From positions 64,001-124,662 of IMG/VR virus record IMGVR_UViG_3300046714_000360: 60,662 nucleotides of DNA; one strand, written 5' to 3'. The first letter of the stretch is position 1; each line of letters starts with the position of its first letter. Position numbers and translations under genes: made by a program. Below, piece after piece: positions 42,595 through 51,296 of the stretch. The notes under the pieces were generated by a model that did no database searches, was not told the DNA's origin, and was given only the letters and a program-made list of their open reading frames with translations. The stretch is from a virus.

Positions 42595-42915
42595 ATGGTA
42601 GTGAAACGTGCATTACTCTGCGTTTTGTTGGTTGCTTGCCTGATGTTGTTTGTACCGCAATGCGTAGCTACACCAGTCGATCAGCCTCTGCACTTAGTGT
42701 TCGTCGACAAGCTCAATGTTGGGCAACCTGCTCACTCGCTTCAAGATGCAGGCGGACCAAAATGTGGGAACAAGCCGGAAGGCTGCCCTGCATGCTTCAT
42801 ATGTAATTTCAGCACCGGTGCCTGCGTCGCAGACGAGAACTGCAAAGGCCCAGTACCTAACCAGGATGCCAAGCATCCCTTGCCACCTTTAGTTCCTCAT
42901 CGCCTGTTTTGGTGA
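42595..42915 (+). CDS. Secreted or lipid-anchored Cys-rich protein, 106 aa
   Basis: Basic N-terminus plus hydrophobic core (ALLCVLLVACLMLFVP, residues 6-21) looks like a signal peptide; LVAC could be a lipobox. The mature part holds a cluster with six cysteines (CGNKPEGCPACFICN and CVADENC), typical of disulfide-stabilised exported proteins. AAAGGAAAC precedes the ATG. A cell-surface role such as superinfection exclusion is possible but unproven. Confidence 0.55.
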   Translation: MVVKRALLCVLLVACLMLFVPQCVATPVDQPLHLVFVDKLNVGQPAHSLQDAGGPKCGNKPEGCPACFICNFSTGACVADENCKGPVPNQDAKHPLPPLVPHRLFW

Positions 42916-42944
42916 TTGTGCTCCGTCGTTTAAATAAAGACATT

Positions 42945-43188
42945 GGGCTGAAGCCCCAGGGATGATGCTCTGTATACCACGTATACAACATCCGGAGCAT
43001 AGTATCAAATAGGATGCGCTAGTTAGGCATGTCGCTGATCACTTCATGCCTCATTAGCTTGTGCCTTTGTTCTTCCATGCAGGTGAAGTTGCACTAGCAA
43101 CACGAATAGACACCGTGTATAGAGATTTACTCCGAAACTTGCACAAGAGGTGCTAGGCGTCTTGTACTACAAAGGCACAAGCTAATGA
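42945..43188 (+). ncRNA. Probable structured non-coding RNA
   Basis: No gene fits between 42916 and 43212. The region has: a tetraloop hairpin (GGGC-TGAA-GCCC, 42945-42956); a hairpin TGTATAC-CAC-GTATACA (42971-42987) inside ATGCTC/GAGCAT (42965-43000), with GGATG/CATCC giving a possible pseudoknot; AGGCATG/CATGCCT (43025-43051); and a 20-bp perfect helix (43051-43070 with 43169-43188) enclosing hairpins at 43088-43101, 43100-43118 and 43143-43165. Such dense pairing suggests a functional RNA. Neither start nor promoter is evident. Confidence 0.45.
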
Positions 43189-43212
43189 AATTAGTTGGAA
43201 GGAGAAGTTAAC

Positions 43213-43422
43213 GTGTTAGATTCTGCTATCGTTTTTATGGTTTGTTGGACAGTTATAGGTGCTATATGCACTTTTTCAGTTCCTATGCGCTGGTGGTTTT
43301 TGAAGAAGGTGGTGTTTTTTGTTTGGATGTTTGGAGTAGGTCCCGTAGGTTGGGGTGTAGCTCTTGCCTTCATTTCTGCCGCACATGATGATTCCTCGTT
43401 GTATGATCGAGATATGCCTTAA
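43213..43422 (+). CDS. Small membrane protein, 69 aa
   Basis: GTG 43213 has AAGGAG upstream; a TTG six codons earlier has none. Two hydrophobic segments (about 4-22, SAIVFMVCWTVIG; about 35-53, VFFVWMFGVGPVG), so a small membrane protein. The ATG of the DpdA-like gene follows directly. Confidence 0.5.
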   Translation: MLDSAIVFMVCWTVIGAICTFSVPMRWWFLKKVVFFVWMFGVGPVGWGVALAFISAAHDDSSLYDRDMP

Positions 43423-44463
43423 ATGAAATTCCATCCGAAGTCAGAACAGCCCATTATATATTTGTCAGGATATAGGCCTATTGTGAGCAGTAAGAAACCC
43501 ATAGTTTACCTTTCAGGTCGCCACGGCTCAGATGCAGTCATCGAGCGTGAATGGCTCCGTCGTACAGGTTGCAAGTACAGGTGCTTCAGCTTCGCCTACA
43601 TCTGCCCAGGTGCTTTCTACTATAGTGAGAGAATGCGGCAGGCTATGGACGCCAGCATGAAGCGCGGTGTCCATGTCATGATGGACTCAGGTGCTCACAG
43701 CTTCCACAGGTTCATCTTGAACGCTACAGGCCAGCGTTCCGCCCGCAAAAAGAAATCCTTCACAGACGTAGACGAGCTAAAAATCCAGACGCGTGATCTG
43801 TATGCCGAGTTCTGCCGGCGTGAAGGTAAGAACTGGGACTTCTATGTCAATCTCGACTTTGTTAAGAACTCTCCCGACATTTACAAGATGCAGCGATTCT
43901 TTGAGAAGCAAGGGCTGAACCCAGTTCCTGTCTACCATGGAGACAGTGATCTCTCCTACTTCGAGCGTTATATCGACCAAGGTCATAAGATCATCGGCAT
44001 CGGCAACGACGACAAGTCTAGGCGTAGCTGGAAAGACAAGCGGAGGTACTATGACGAGCTGTTCAATATTGCCGAAAAGAAAAACATCAAGCTCCATGGC
44101 TTCGCTGTTACGTCTCTCAGCTATATGTCTATGTATCCTTGGTACAGTGTTGATTCATCGACCTGGGTTAAGGTCGCCAGCTTTGGCCAAATCATTGTGG
44201 TCGATCCAGTGCGCAATGTTATCAGTAGCCTTCACGTGTCTAATCAAGAGTGTAAAGGCAATAAGAATTCGTACAATCTTATGCCGAAGAGTATTCGGAA
44301 AGTAATCCGCGAGCAAGTCGAAGCCAGAGGTTACGACATCGACAGGCTTCGTACAGATCTTTTGGAACGGTGCACGTACAACGGAGAAATTTTTTCGCAT
44401 TACCATGAACTAAAAGTCAAAGGTGCAGACGAGGAGAGAACCAGTTGGGAGCGTCTTCTGTAA
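43423..44463 (+). CDS. dpdA: DpdA-like 7-deazaguanine DNA transglycosylase
   Basis: 346 aa with tRNA-guanine transglycosylase (TIM-barrel) features: DSGAHSF (88-94) at the position of the TGT DSGGFQ motif, YVNLDFV, VPVYHGDSD (near 167), GIGN, KLHGFAVTS and YSVDSSTW. In phages such proteins swap guanine in DNA for a 7-deazaguanine base. The neighbour FolE makes the pathway's first intermediate, which supports a DNA- rather than tRNA-directed role. Its end overlaps an HNH gene that begins at TTG 44445. Confidence 0.7.
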   Translation: MKFHPKSEQPIIYLSGYRPIVSSKKPIVYLSGRHGSDAVIEREWLRRTGCKYRCFSFAYICPGAFYYSERMRQAMDASMKRGVHVMMDSGAHSFHRFILNATGQRSARKKKSFTDVDELKIQTRDLYAEFCRREGKNWDFYVNLDFVKNSPDIYKMQRFFEKQGLNPVPVYHGDSDLSYFERYIDQGHKIIGIGNDDKSRRSWKDKRRYYDELFNIAEKKNIKLHGFAVTSLSYMSMYPWYSVDSSTWVKVASFGQIIVVDPVRNVISSLHVSNQECKGNKNSYNLMPKSIRKVIREQVEARGYDIDRLRTDLLERCTYNGEIFSHYHELKVKGADEERTSWERLL

Positions 44464-44870
44464 GAAAGCGTGGTGTTGTAAAGTTCTTTGTTGATAGAAA
44501 AACTGGTTGTTGGCTGTGGCAAGGTGTCACTGACAATGATGGTTACGGGAGATTTGCTAATACTGCTGCTCATCGTTATATGTATGAGTTGATAATAGGA
44601 CCTATTCCTAAAGGCAAAGAGCTAGATCATTTTGAGTGTGATCGAGAAGGCTGTGTCAATCCGTTTCATTGTAAGCCTGTTACTCATAAACAGAACTGCC
44701 AGCGCCAGTGTTCGGGGCATGTCGTTACTAAGAAACGTGCGCATCAGATCAGGCGAGATTGGTTTCGTGAAGCGCGCAGACCACGTGGTAGTAAGCTCGT
44801 ATTTGCGAAGAAGTATAACATCAGTAGACAGGTATTATACAATATAATTGATGGGGTGAATTGGAATTGA
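44445..44870 (+). CDS. HNH homing endonuclease (HNH_3-like) between dpdA and folE
   Basis: 141 aa, likely from TTG 44445 with GAGGAGAG upstream, overlapping DpdA by 19 bases; ends inside the FolE start region. GKELDHFECDREGCVNPFHC with VTHKQN is the HNH_3 core; the C-terminal KKYNISRQVLYNI is a small HTH. AT-richer than its neighbours. It looks inserted between two pathway genes. Confidence 0.8.
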   Translation: MGASSVRKRGVVKFFVDRKTGCWLWQGVTDNDGYGRFANTAAHRYMYELIIGPIPKGKELDHFECDREGCVNPFHCKPVTHKQNCQRQCSGHVVTKKRAHQIRRDWFREARRPRGSKLVFAKKYNISRQVLYNIIDGVNWN

Positions 44871-45469
44871 CAGCGACTACTCTAGACCAGACATACTTCC
44901 ACATGTTAGGCGAGGCAGTCAAACAAGTCATGGGTAACCCGCAAATTGCGAAGACCCTAACAGACGAACATGTAAGTAGAACTCCTGAACGTGTTGTTGC
45001 TGCATTTCAAGAATACTTTGAGGGTTGTTTCCTAGACCCTGCTGACGAGCTCAAGGTAGGTTGGGAAGAAAAGAAATATGATCAGATGATCCGGACGAAT
45101 AGGATCAGCTTCTTTTCGACTTGTATGCACCATTGGGCGCCGTTCTTTGGTAAGGTGCATTTTGCCTATGTGCCCGATGGCAGGATCGTCGGTCTCTCCA
45201 AGGTACCTCGCTATATCGACATCCTCGCACGACGGCCTCAGATTCAGGAGAAATTGTCTGAGGAGATTGTCAGTGTTTTCGAGGATACAGTCAAGCCTCT
45301 TGGCTGCGGCGTAGTCATCGAAGCTTATCATCTATGTGTTGCCGCTCGCGGTGTTCGTTGCGAGCAGGCATACACTACGACCACCGCTTTGCGTGGGTGC
45401 TTCAAGGAAGAGACCACCAAGATGGAGTTCCTTAGTCTCGTCCCCCGCGGGGAGGTAATATGGCCATAG
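44861..45469 (+). CDS. folE: GTP cyclohydrolase I
   Basis: 202 aa. Converts GTP to dihydroneopterin triphosphate, first step to preQ0 (and folate). Motifs: FFSTCMHHWAPFFGKVHFAY (Cys88, His90/91, zinc), GLSKVPR, and EAYHLCVAARGVR (His157, Cys159). Start TTG 44861 behind GGGGTGAA. With the DpdA-like and the following QueD-like gene it points to 7-deazaguanine synthesis; QueE and QueC were not seen. Confidence 0.85.
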   Translation: MELTATTLDQTYFHMLGEAVKQVMGNPQIAKTLTDEHVSRTPERVVAAFQEYFEGCFLDPADELKVGWEEKKYDQMIRTNRISFFSTCMHHWAPFFGKVHFAYVPDGRIVGLSKVPRYIDILARRPQIQEKLSEEIVSVFEDTVKPLGCGVVIEAYHLCVAARGVRCEQAYTTTTALRGCFKEETTKMEFLSLVPRGEVIWP

Positions 45470-45888
45470 TTCCAAAGATTCTGGTGTTCTGCCGCACGCA
45501 GTTCATTGGCTTCCATTTTTGGAAAGACGCACCAGACGCTGTAGGCTTCTTGCGTGAGCCTCATCGGCACGTGTTCCATGTAGAGGCTGCCGTCAATGTT
45601 GTCCACGACAATCGTGCCATAGAGTTCATTACTCTACGCCGCGAGCTTGATATCTATATTCACAACAGAAAAGTTGTGATACAGGTAGGCGAGGACGAAG
45701 AAATCGTCAGCTGCCTTGCTAACAGCTTCGAGACAGCTTATCCGTTTTCTTGTGAGATGATCGCCACAGCCATTATGAATTGGCTCGAGAAGACGACCTA
45801 CAATCTGCCAGTGTACGTTGAAGTATCCGAAGATGGTGAGAATGGAGCGCGCGTTTACTATGAGCACATCCCTGTGGAAGACCAGTAA
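45460..45888 (+). CDS. QueD-like (6-pyruvoyl-tetrahydropterin synthase fold) protein
   Basis: 142 aa, right after FolE with a strong GGGGAGGTAAT site. His19, His35 and His37 (GFHFW, PHRHVFHVE) match the three zinc histidines of the QueD/PTPS fold, and RAIEFITLRRELD resembles the following DF-x-LK segment; the end SEDGENGARVYYE fits its last strand. The usual catalytic Cys before HGH is missing, so the chemistry may differ. QueD performs the second step of preQ0 synthesis. Confidence 0.5.
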   Translation: MAIVPKILVFCRTQFIGFHFWKDAPDAVGFLREPHRHVFHVEAAVNVVHDNRAIEFITLRRELDIYIHNRKVVIQVGEDEEIVSCLANSFETAYPFSCEMIATAIMNWLEKTTYNLPVYVEVSEDGENGARVYYEHIPVEDQ

Positions 45889-46999
45889 AGAAGCATTGTT
45901 CAGTGCCCTGAGTACACTTGAGCTCGTTCCTACACGCCCAGGTATTCCAGCCTCTGAGTACATCAAAGCTGAACGTGGCAAGAACGGCTTTGTCAACTTA
46001 CAGATAGCCTCGGAGATCTCCGGCTTTGCCCCGTTGAAGGGTGAGGGTGAATGGCCAGCCAAGGTTTGGTTTATCGACAGGCGCCTGCTGATGCCATTCA
46101 TCACGGCCGGTAAGACGCTGTCCAAGTCAGACTTCGAGTTCTCACTTCGCAATGACGAGTTGTGTATTCGTCACGGCTTACGGAAAGTCTCATTCACAAA
46201 ATCACCCGATGTGCCAGGATATGGTGACTTGCCCGCTTCATTTGGTGGTGCAGTCACCTTATCCCGTTCGTCTCTCGCACTCATCGCCTGCGCACGCGAG
46301 TTCGCCAGTGGCGACCCGACTACCCCTGAGCTGAATTGCGTGTTTATAGAACCGTCTCCTAGCAGGGGAGACCTTCGTATATACGCTGCTACCAAGAGCG
46401 TTATCTACTCTGCGAAGTCCGGCGAGAAGGTGAAGATGCCACATTCCTTGCCAATGCCTCCGTTCATCGTATCGCTGTTGACCAATGAGCATCTTAAGAA
46501 GATCTATTGGACGAAGCGTGAGATCGTTCTAGAGTTCACTGCAGGTCGGGTATGGCAGTCCACGTCAGTCAAGGCTGCCAAGTTCCCAGTTAAAGCAGTG
46601 CAGGGCTACTTCAAGGACGCGCTGACGTATAAAGAAATCTTCCATGTAGACAGTAGGGTGTTCGCGGCTGCTATCAGTCGCCTTGGTGTCTACCTCACTG
46701 CTGTGCGCAGAGAGGACTGGCTTCTCGTTATCAAAGGAGAGAAAGGTTCCGGGAAGCTACGGCTAACATCGACAGTGCCTCAGGCTGGCTTCAACGAAGT
46801 AATCAAAGGATGCAGTCTCTCAGAGGATGTTGAGTTGCTATGGCCTCTCAGTCAACTGCTGCCGATGTATACATTCCTCTCCAGCCGCAAGAAAGAAGGA
46901 GACCTCTCAGTTTGCCTCGATCCTGATGGCAGAGCCTTTGTTAAGACCAAGCACATCCAGGTCATCGTGCCTAAGAAGGCGAAAGGGAAAAAGAAATGA
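45860..46999 (+). CDS. Sliding clamp (DnaN-like)
   Basis: About 379 aa, mixed alpha/beta repeats with helices followed by strands, typical of three-domain beta clamps (KVWFIDRRLLMPFITAGKTLSK, then LNCVFIEPSP, then RIYAATKSVIYSA). An alternative start at 45842 (GGTGAG) adds six residues. It overlaps the QueD-like gene by 29 bases. With the clamp loader (54720) and PolA (47242) it completes a phage processivity system. Identity is a fold-level call. Confidence 0.6.
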   Translation: MSTSLWKTSKEALFSALSTLELVPTRPGIPASEYIKAERGKNGFVNLQIASEISGFAPLKGEGEWPAKVWFIDRRLLMPFITAGKTLSKSDFEFSLRNDELCIRHGLRKVSFTKSPDVPGYGDLPASFGGAVTLSRSSLALIACAREFASGDPTTPELNCVFIEPSPSRGDLRIYAATKSVIYSAKSGEKVKMPHSLPMPPFIVSLLTNEHLKKIYWTKREIVLEFTAGRVWQSTSVKAAKFPVKAVQGYFKDALTYKEIFHVDSRVFAAAISRLGVYLTAVRREDWLLVIKGEKGSGKLRLTSTVPQAGFNEVIKGCSLSEDVELLWPLSQLLPMYTFLSSRKKEGDLSVCLDPDGRAFVKTKHIQVIVPKKAKGKKK

Positions 47000-47241
47000 A
47001 TACTGCTGTTGAGTTACTCACGCAAAGAATGCAGACACTTGAGAACGATATAGTAACGTCGTTCGATAGAACTATGGCCGCGAATCAAAAGATCGCGTTA
47101 GACTTGAAACGTCTTCCGAAAGGGTTATCTGCTTCTGAACAAAAAGAAGTAGGTCGTATAGTCGCCCGCATGGCGAACTTGACCACCTACTTAGCAGTTT
47201 GCCAACATGTTTTTGAAATGGCACAGAAACTTAAAGGCTAA
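46996..47241 (+). CDS. Small helical protein, 81 aa
   Basis: ATGA overlap with the clamp gene; the DNA polymerase ATG follows its stop directly. Helical throughout (VELLTQRMQTLENDIV, VGRIVARMANLTTYLA). May be a small replication partner. No family recognised. Confidence 0.5.
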   Translation: MNTAVELLTQRMQTLENDIVTSFDRTMAANQKIALDLKRLPKGLSASEQKEVGRIVARMANLTTYLAVCQHVFEMAQKLKG

Positions 47242-50200
47242 ATGGCAAACTTTGAACAGCTGTTGTTTGAAGATCGTGCTCCTGTCAACGATCTAAAGGC
47301 ATCTAAGGATGGTGTCTTTAAGATCCTGAAGACGAGTTCTCATGGTCGTGGTTGCGACAACTGCCCTTCCAAGAAGAATTGGAAGAGAGGTGTAGAGCCT
47401 GTCATGGGCCGTGTCCGTGGTAAGGACATTTTCATCTTCGCCCAGTCCCCAGGCGCCACCGAGAATCAAAAAGGTAAAGAGCTCATCGGTCGAGCAGGTG
47501 AGTGGTTCTGGAAAGAGATGGCGCGTGTAGGTCTAGAAAGATCGGACTGCGATATCCAGAACGTTGTGAGGTGCTACCCAGTCACGTGGGACACTGATAC
47601 AGACTCTCTTGTGATGCGAGAGCCTTCCAAGGAAGAGTTGCACTGTTGCTCAGTCTATACAGACAAAGCCTTAGAGAAAAGCCAAGCCAAGGTGTATCTT
47701 GTCTTAGGCAAGGTTGCAGGGAAAGAGCTATTAGGCAAAGAGTTCCGCAAAGACCGCCGCATCTTCTGGTCTAACAAGCTCAATGCTAAGGTGTACTGTC
47801 TCGACCATCCTGCCTACTTTATTCGTGGCCATGCTCCGTCATGGAAGCTGAAGGAGTTCCGTGCTACGTTGGAGCAAGCTGCACTTGCCGCAGTCTCTGA
47901 TGGCTCTCAGTACTCGTTCCTTGCTGAGCAGGATTATAAGGGTGTCACCAAAGCTGCCTCTGCAAAGAAGGCTTTCAAGATCATCAAAAAGTATGCACAG
48001 CGTGGAAGGATCACTGTTGATATTGAAGCTGGTTGGCTTGAGAAGCGAGATGATGAAGGGAAAGTAATCAGTAAGAAGTGGGTAGTGTCTTGTGTAGGCT
48101 TTTGTTGGAAGCCTGGCCACTCTCGTACATTCTGTGTCGATCATCCACGCCGAGATGGATGGACACCGATTGTCAAAGACCCAGCCATCAGAGCAATAAT
48201 CGTAAGCTACATCTGTCAGCTGATCGAGGATGCAGAGATCAGAAAGGCTCTACATCACGGCAGCTATGATGATCCTGAGATGCGTGAGTTCCTTGAAGCT
48301 AGGTTACGTGGATATGATTACGACACAAACTACGCCGAGTATCTTGTCACACCAGGCAAGAAGTCGTATGGCTTAGAAGAAATCGCGTTCAGGAAGTATC
48401 CTCAGTTCTCCGGCTACAAGATGATCCGCTATCCTGAAGGGTTCAAGACAGATGAGATCAACTTCGGTAAGGTTAAGAATCCATCGCCTGAGCAGGTAGT
48501 CAAGCTTGGGATGAAACAAGGTAAGATGAACCTCTGTCGCATGCCTTGGAAAAAGATGGTGATGTACAATGGTGCCGACTGCGATGTCACTAAACGCATC
48601 GAGATGGATACCAAGAAACATGTAGTCATGCCGCTGATGCGCGTGTACAAAGATGCAGCGTACACAGTTGACTACATGGAGAAGCACGGCCCGCGGTTAG
48701 ACTTCGAGCATCTAGCTGCACTCGATACAATCTTCCCGCCTCGCCGCGAGGACTTGCTCAGAAAGATTCGCCAGATCGTTGGCGATCCTGAGTTCAATCC
48801 AAATTCCAATCCACAGCTGTTGAAGTTCCTGTACAAGAAGCTCAAGCTTCCCATCGTTAACGCCGAAGAAGATCCAGCAACAGGTGAGCTCAAACCAAAT
48901 ACCAGGAAAGAAACGTTACAGATCCTCGCACAGAAGCACGAGTTCCCTCAACTCATTCTTGACTTCCGCCGCGTGAGTAAGATCTGTTCTACCTATCTGA
49001 AAGGCTTTAGGATCTCTGCGGAGTTACACAAAGGACATCTGCAAACCAAATGGTGGTTGACTGGCACACGCACAGGGCGCATGAGCTCGGGTGGCGGAGG
49101 ACAAAAGGGTGGTGCGGAAGATGGTATCGTTAATCTGCAGAACGTCCACGGTGACCAGCAGCTGCAGAATCTTATCATCTCCAGTAAGAATTGGCGCAAG
49201 GTTTATAAGGCTTGGCGCAAAGCCCACAAGGTCAAAGTTACCTATGCCAAGGACGGTACAGTAGCTAAAGATGAAAAAGGCAAGCCACTCATCGCAGTCA
49301 AGTTGCGTGCCGGCTATGCAGACTGGTGGAAGGCGTTTCTTAACACTCGTATTTTCCTGGCCTTTGATCAGGCGCAAGTTGAGATCAGGGTACTCGCCCA
49401 AGCGTCAGGCGATCAACGGCTTATTGCGGATATTAAGAAGGGAGACATCCATTCGCGAGTAGGGCATCGCATTACAGGTTGGGCCATCGAGAAGATTAAG
49501 CATGATAAGAAAACCAGGACGTTGACCAAGAACGTTCACTTCGGTATGGTATTTGGTCTGCGTGAGAATGGTTTGTACGATTTCATCAAGGCGAAAGACC
49601 CGACAATTGATAAACGGTATGGTGGCGAGAAGAGAGCTAGGAAAGAAATCGCTAAGTTGCAGCGCGCCTACTTCGAGTACTACTACAAGGTCAAGGAGTA
49701 CCAAGTTCATCAGCAGGAGTTCGCAGCCGAACATGGCTATGTTGAGACGCTACTAGGTTACAGGCGTCCGCTAGATACACGTGATCGCGACGACATTGAG
49801 GAAGGTGATGAGAGCGATCTCGGTACAGCATATTGGGGTAATGTAGCGATCAATTGCCTTGACTTTGCCACTGAAGGTCTCACACAACGTGGTTGGGTGA
49901 AAGGGTACGAGCTAAAGCCAGGTGATGTGTTGCTTACGAAGAATCAAACTACAGGTAAGCTTGAATGGCAGTCTGCTACCGATGTTAAAGTGTATCCAGA
50001 GTACACACAGCCACTTGTTCAGTTCAAGTCCCGTTCTTTTAATGCAGCATCTACTTTAGATCATAGATGGTTGGTTACACGGCATGGCACATCTCGTTGT
50101 ATAGAAACGAAAGACATTTCAGGCTGGGGAGATGACAAAATACACAGGACTGGTTTTTATGAAGGTCCTAGTGTGTCTCCATATCCTGATGACATTGTTA

Positions 50201-51282
50201 GGTTAGTCGGCTGGTTCTTGACAGATGGTCATATAAATCGTGGTAAAGGCTATGGTAGTTCAGGTGTCACTATCTGTCAAAGCCAAGCAGGCAATCCAGA
50301 TAAAGTGCGTAAAATTGATTCACTCTTTCGTAGGCTCGAGACGTCTTGTGGACTCTCTTATAGCACCAAAGAGCCAGAAAATAGAAAAGACGAGGAGGTT
50401 TTTTGGCATTTTAGTGCTCGGTGGGGGAATTGGATGCGTGCTTATTTTCCTGACCGCCTACTTACACCGAAGTTTCTTGCAGAGCTGCCGCGTCACCAGC
50501 TTGAGGTGTTATTGGATACGATGCTACTAGGTGACGGTTGTGGGCAGGATTTAGATGGATTCTTAAAGAAAGAAAAAGACAAGGTCAGTTTTTGTGCAAA
50601 GACCAAGAAGCAGATAGATGCATTTCAGATGCTCTGTATGCTTTGTGGTAAAGCATGCAATGTGACGTATCGTGACATGAGTATGTATAAGCCTCAGTCT
50701 CTCAAAATGAAGAATATACCTAAGATGACTGGTGTGTGGGTTGCCAACGTGCTCAGTAGGAAGTATGCACAAGTCACAAAAGCTCAGAAGAGTATTGTCC
50801 CAAATAAAGGTGTGTGGTGCCCTGTCGTGCCAAACACATTCTTTGTTGCTCGGCGCCATGGGCAGCCGTTCATAACCGGGAATACTCCTATTCAAGGGAC
50901 AGCCCATCAGTTGATGATCATTGTGATGGCCTTGATGAAGCGCTTTCCGAAGAGATACAAGCTGCTTAAGGATCTCGTTATGGAAATCCATGATGCGATG
51001 GTCTTCTCAGTCAAGCTGAAGGATATGTTTACTGCAGCTACCTTAGGTGATACGCTTATGACTAAGCATGTGCTCAAGGTAGTGAAGAAGGAGTTCAAGA
51101 TTCCTTGGGAAGTCCCCTTAGAGGTAGAACCGAAAGCTGGATATCGTTTAGGGACTACTGTTCCGTTCAACAAAGACACAACGATACCTGAGTTCTTAAC
51201 TGAATGGGGGCTGCATTGCCATGCAGCTGAGATGAACCTCAGAAACGAGCTTAGTAAAGTAGTCCCTGTATCCGTACAATGA
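47242..51282 (+). CDS. polA: UDG-like/DNA polymerase I (family A) with intein
   Basis: 1346 aa including a 343-aa intein. Residues 1-215: uracil-DNA glycosylase-like, with FAQSPGATENQKGKELIGRAG-type motif, NVVRCYP and LDHPAYF. From about 250: 3'-5' exonuclease (VDIEA near 260; ADCDVTKR near 446). Polymerase: motif A FDQAQVEIR near 707, motif B KNVHFGMVFG near 765, motif C MEIHDAM near 1247 (catalytic Asp kept, following Glu replaced by Ala). The intein (872-1214) splits motif NTPIQGTA. Without the intein the protein is 1003 aa. No 5'-3' domain. Confidence 0.9.
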   Translation: MANFEQLLFEDRAPVNDLKASKDGVFKILKTSSHGRGCDNCPSKKNWKRGVEPVMGRVRGKDIFIFAQSPGATENQKGKELIGRAGEWFWKEMARVGLERSDCDIQNVVRCYPVTWDTDTDSLVMREPSKEELHCCSVYTDKALEKSQAKVYLVLGKVAGKELLGKEFRKDRRIFWSNKLNAKVYCLDHPAYFIRGHAPSWKLKEFRATLEQAALAAVSDGSQYSFLAEQDYKGVTKAASAKKAFKIIKKYAQRGRITVDIEAGWLEKRDDEGKVISKKWVVSCVGFCWKPGHSRTFCVDHPRRDGWTPIVKDPAIRAIIVSYICQLIEDAEIRKALHHGSYDDPEMREFLEARLRGYDYDTNYAEYLVTPGKKSYGLEEIAFRKYPQFSGYKMIRYPEGFKTDEINFGKVKNPSPEQVVKLGMKQGKMNLCRMPWKKMVMYNGADCDVTKRIEMDTKKHVVMPLMRVYKDAAYTVDYMEKHGPRLDFEHLAALDTIFPPRREDLLRKIRQIVGDPEFNPNSNPQLLKFLYKKLKLPIVNAEEDPATGELKPNTRKETLQILAQKHEFPQLILDFRRVSKICSTYLKGFRISAELHKGHLQTKWWLTGTRTGRMSSGGGGQKGGAEDGIVNLQNVHGDQQLQNLIISSKNWRKVYKAWRKAHKVKVTYAKDGTVAKDEKGKPLIAVKLRAGYADWWKAFLNTRIFLAFDQAQVEIRVLAQASGDQRLIADIKKGDIHSRVGHRITGWAIEKIKHDKKTRTLTKNVHFGMVFGLRENGLYDFIKAKDPTIDKRYGGEKRARKEIAKLQRAYFEYYYKVKEYQVHQQEFAAEHGYVETLLGYRRPLDTRDRDDIEEGDESDLGTAYWGNVAINCLDFATEGLTQRGWVKGYELKPGDVLLTKNQTTGKLEWQSATDVKVYPEYTQPLVQFKSRSFNAASTLDHRWLVTRHGTSRCIETKDISGWGDDKIHRTGFYEGPSVSPYPDDIVRLVGWFLTDGHINRGKGYGSSGVTICQSQAGNPDKVRKIDSLFRRLETSCGLSYSTKEPENRKDEEVFWHFSARWGNWMRAYFPDRLLTPKFLAELPRHQLEVLLDTMLLGDGCGQDLDGFLKKEKDKVSFCAKTKKQIDAFQMLCMLCGKACNVTYRDMSMYKPQSLKMKNIPKMTGVWVANVLSRKYAQVTKAQKSIVPNKGVWCPVVPNTFFVARRHGQPFITGNTPIQGTAHQLMIIVMALMKRFPKRYKLLKDLVMEIHDAMVFSVKLKDMFTAATLGDTLMTKHVLKVVKKEFKIPWEVPLEVEPKAGYRLGTTVPFNKDTTIPEFLTEWGLHCHAAEMNLRNELSKVVPVSVQ
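49855..50883 (+). mobile_element. Intein with LAGLIDADG-type homing endonuclease in PolA
   Basis: Begins at Cys (49855, residue 872; CLDFATEGLTQRGW) and ends at Asn (50881-50883; FITGN), followed by Thr+1. Contains TLDHRWLV (inner Hint block) and two DOD motifs, VGWFLTDGH and LLDTMLLGDGC. The penultimate residue is Gly, not the usual His. Sits inside a highly conserved polymerase motif, a typical intein site. Confidence 0.9.
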
Positions 51283-51296
51283 GATAGGAAGAGTTT

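Noticed and set aside
42945-43188. CRISPR array or transposon ends as explanation of the 20-bp inverted repeat
   Set aside because: Only one inverted pair, no transposase inside, no target duplication visible and no repeat-spacer pattern.
44445-44870. Group I intron around the HNH gene between dpdA and folE
   Set aside because: The HNH gene overlaps both neighbours' coding ends and both neighbours appear complete, so there is no split host gene.
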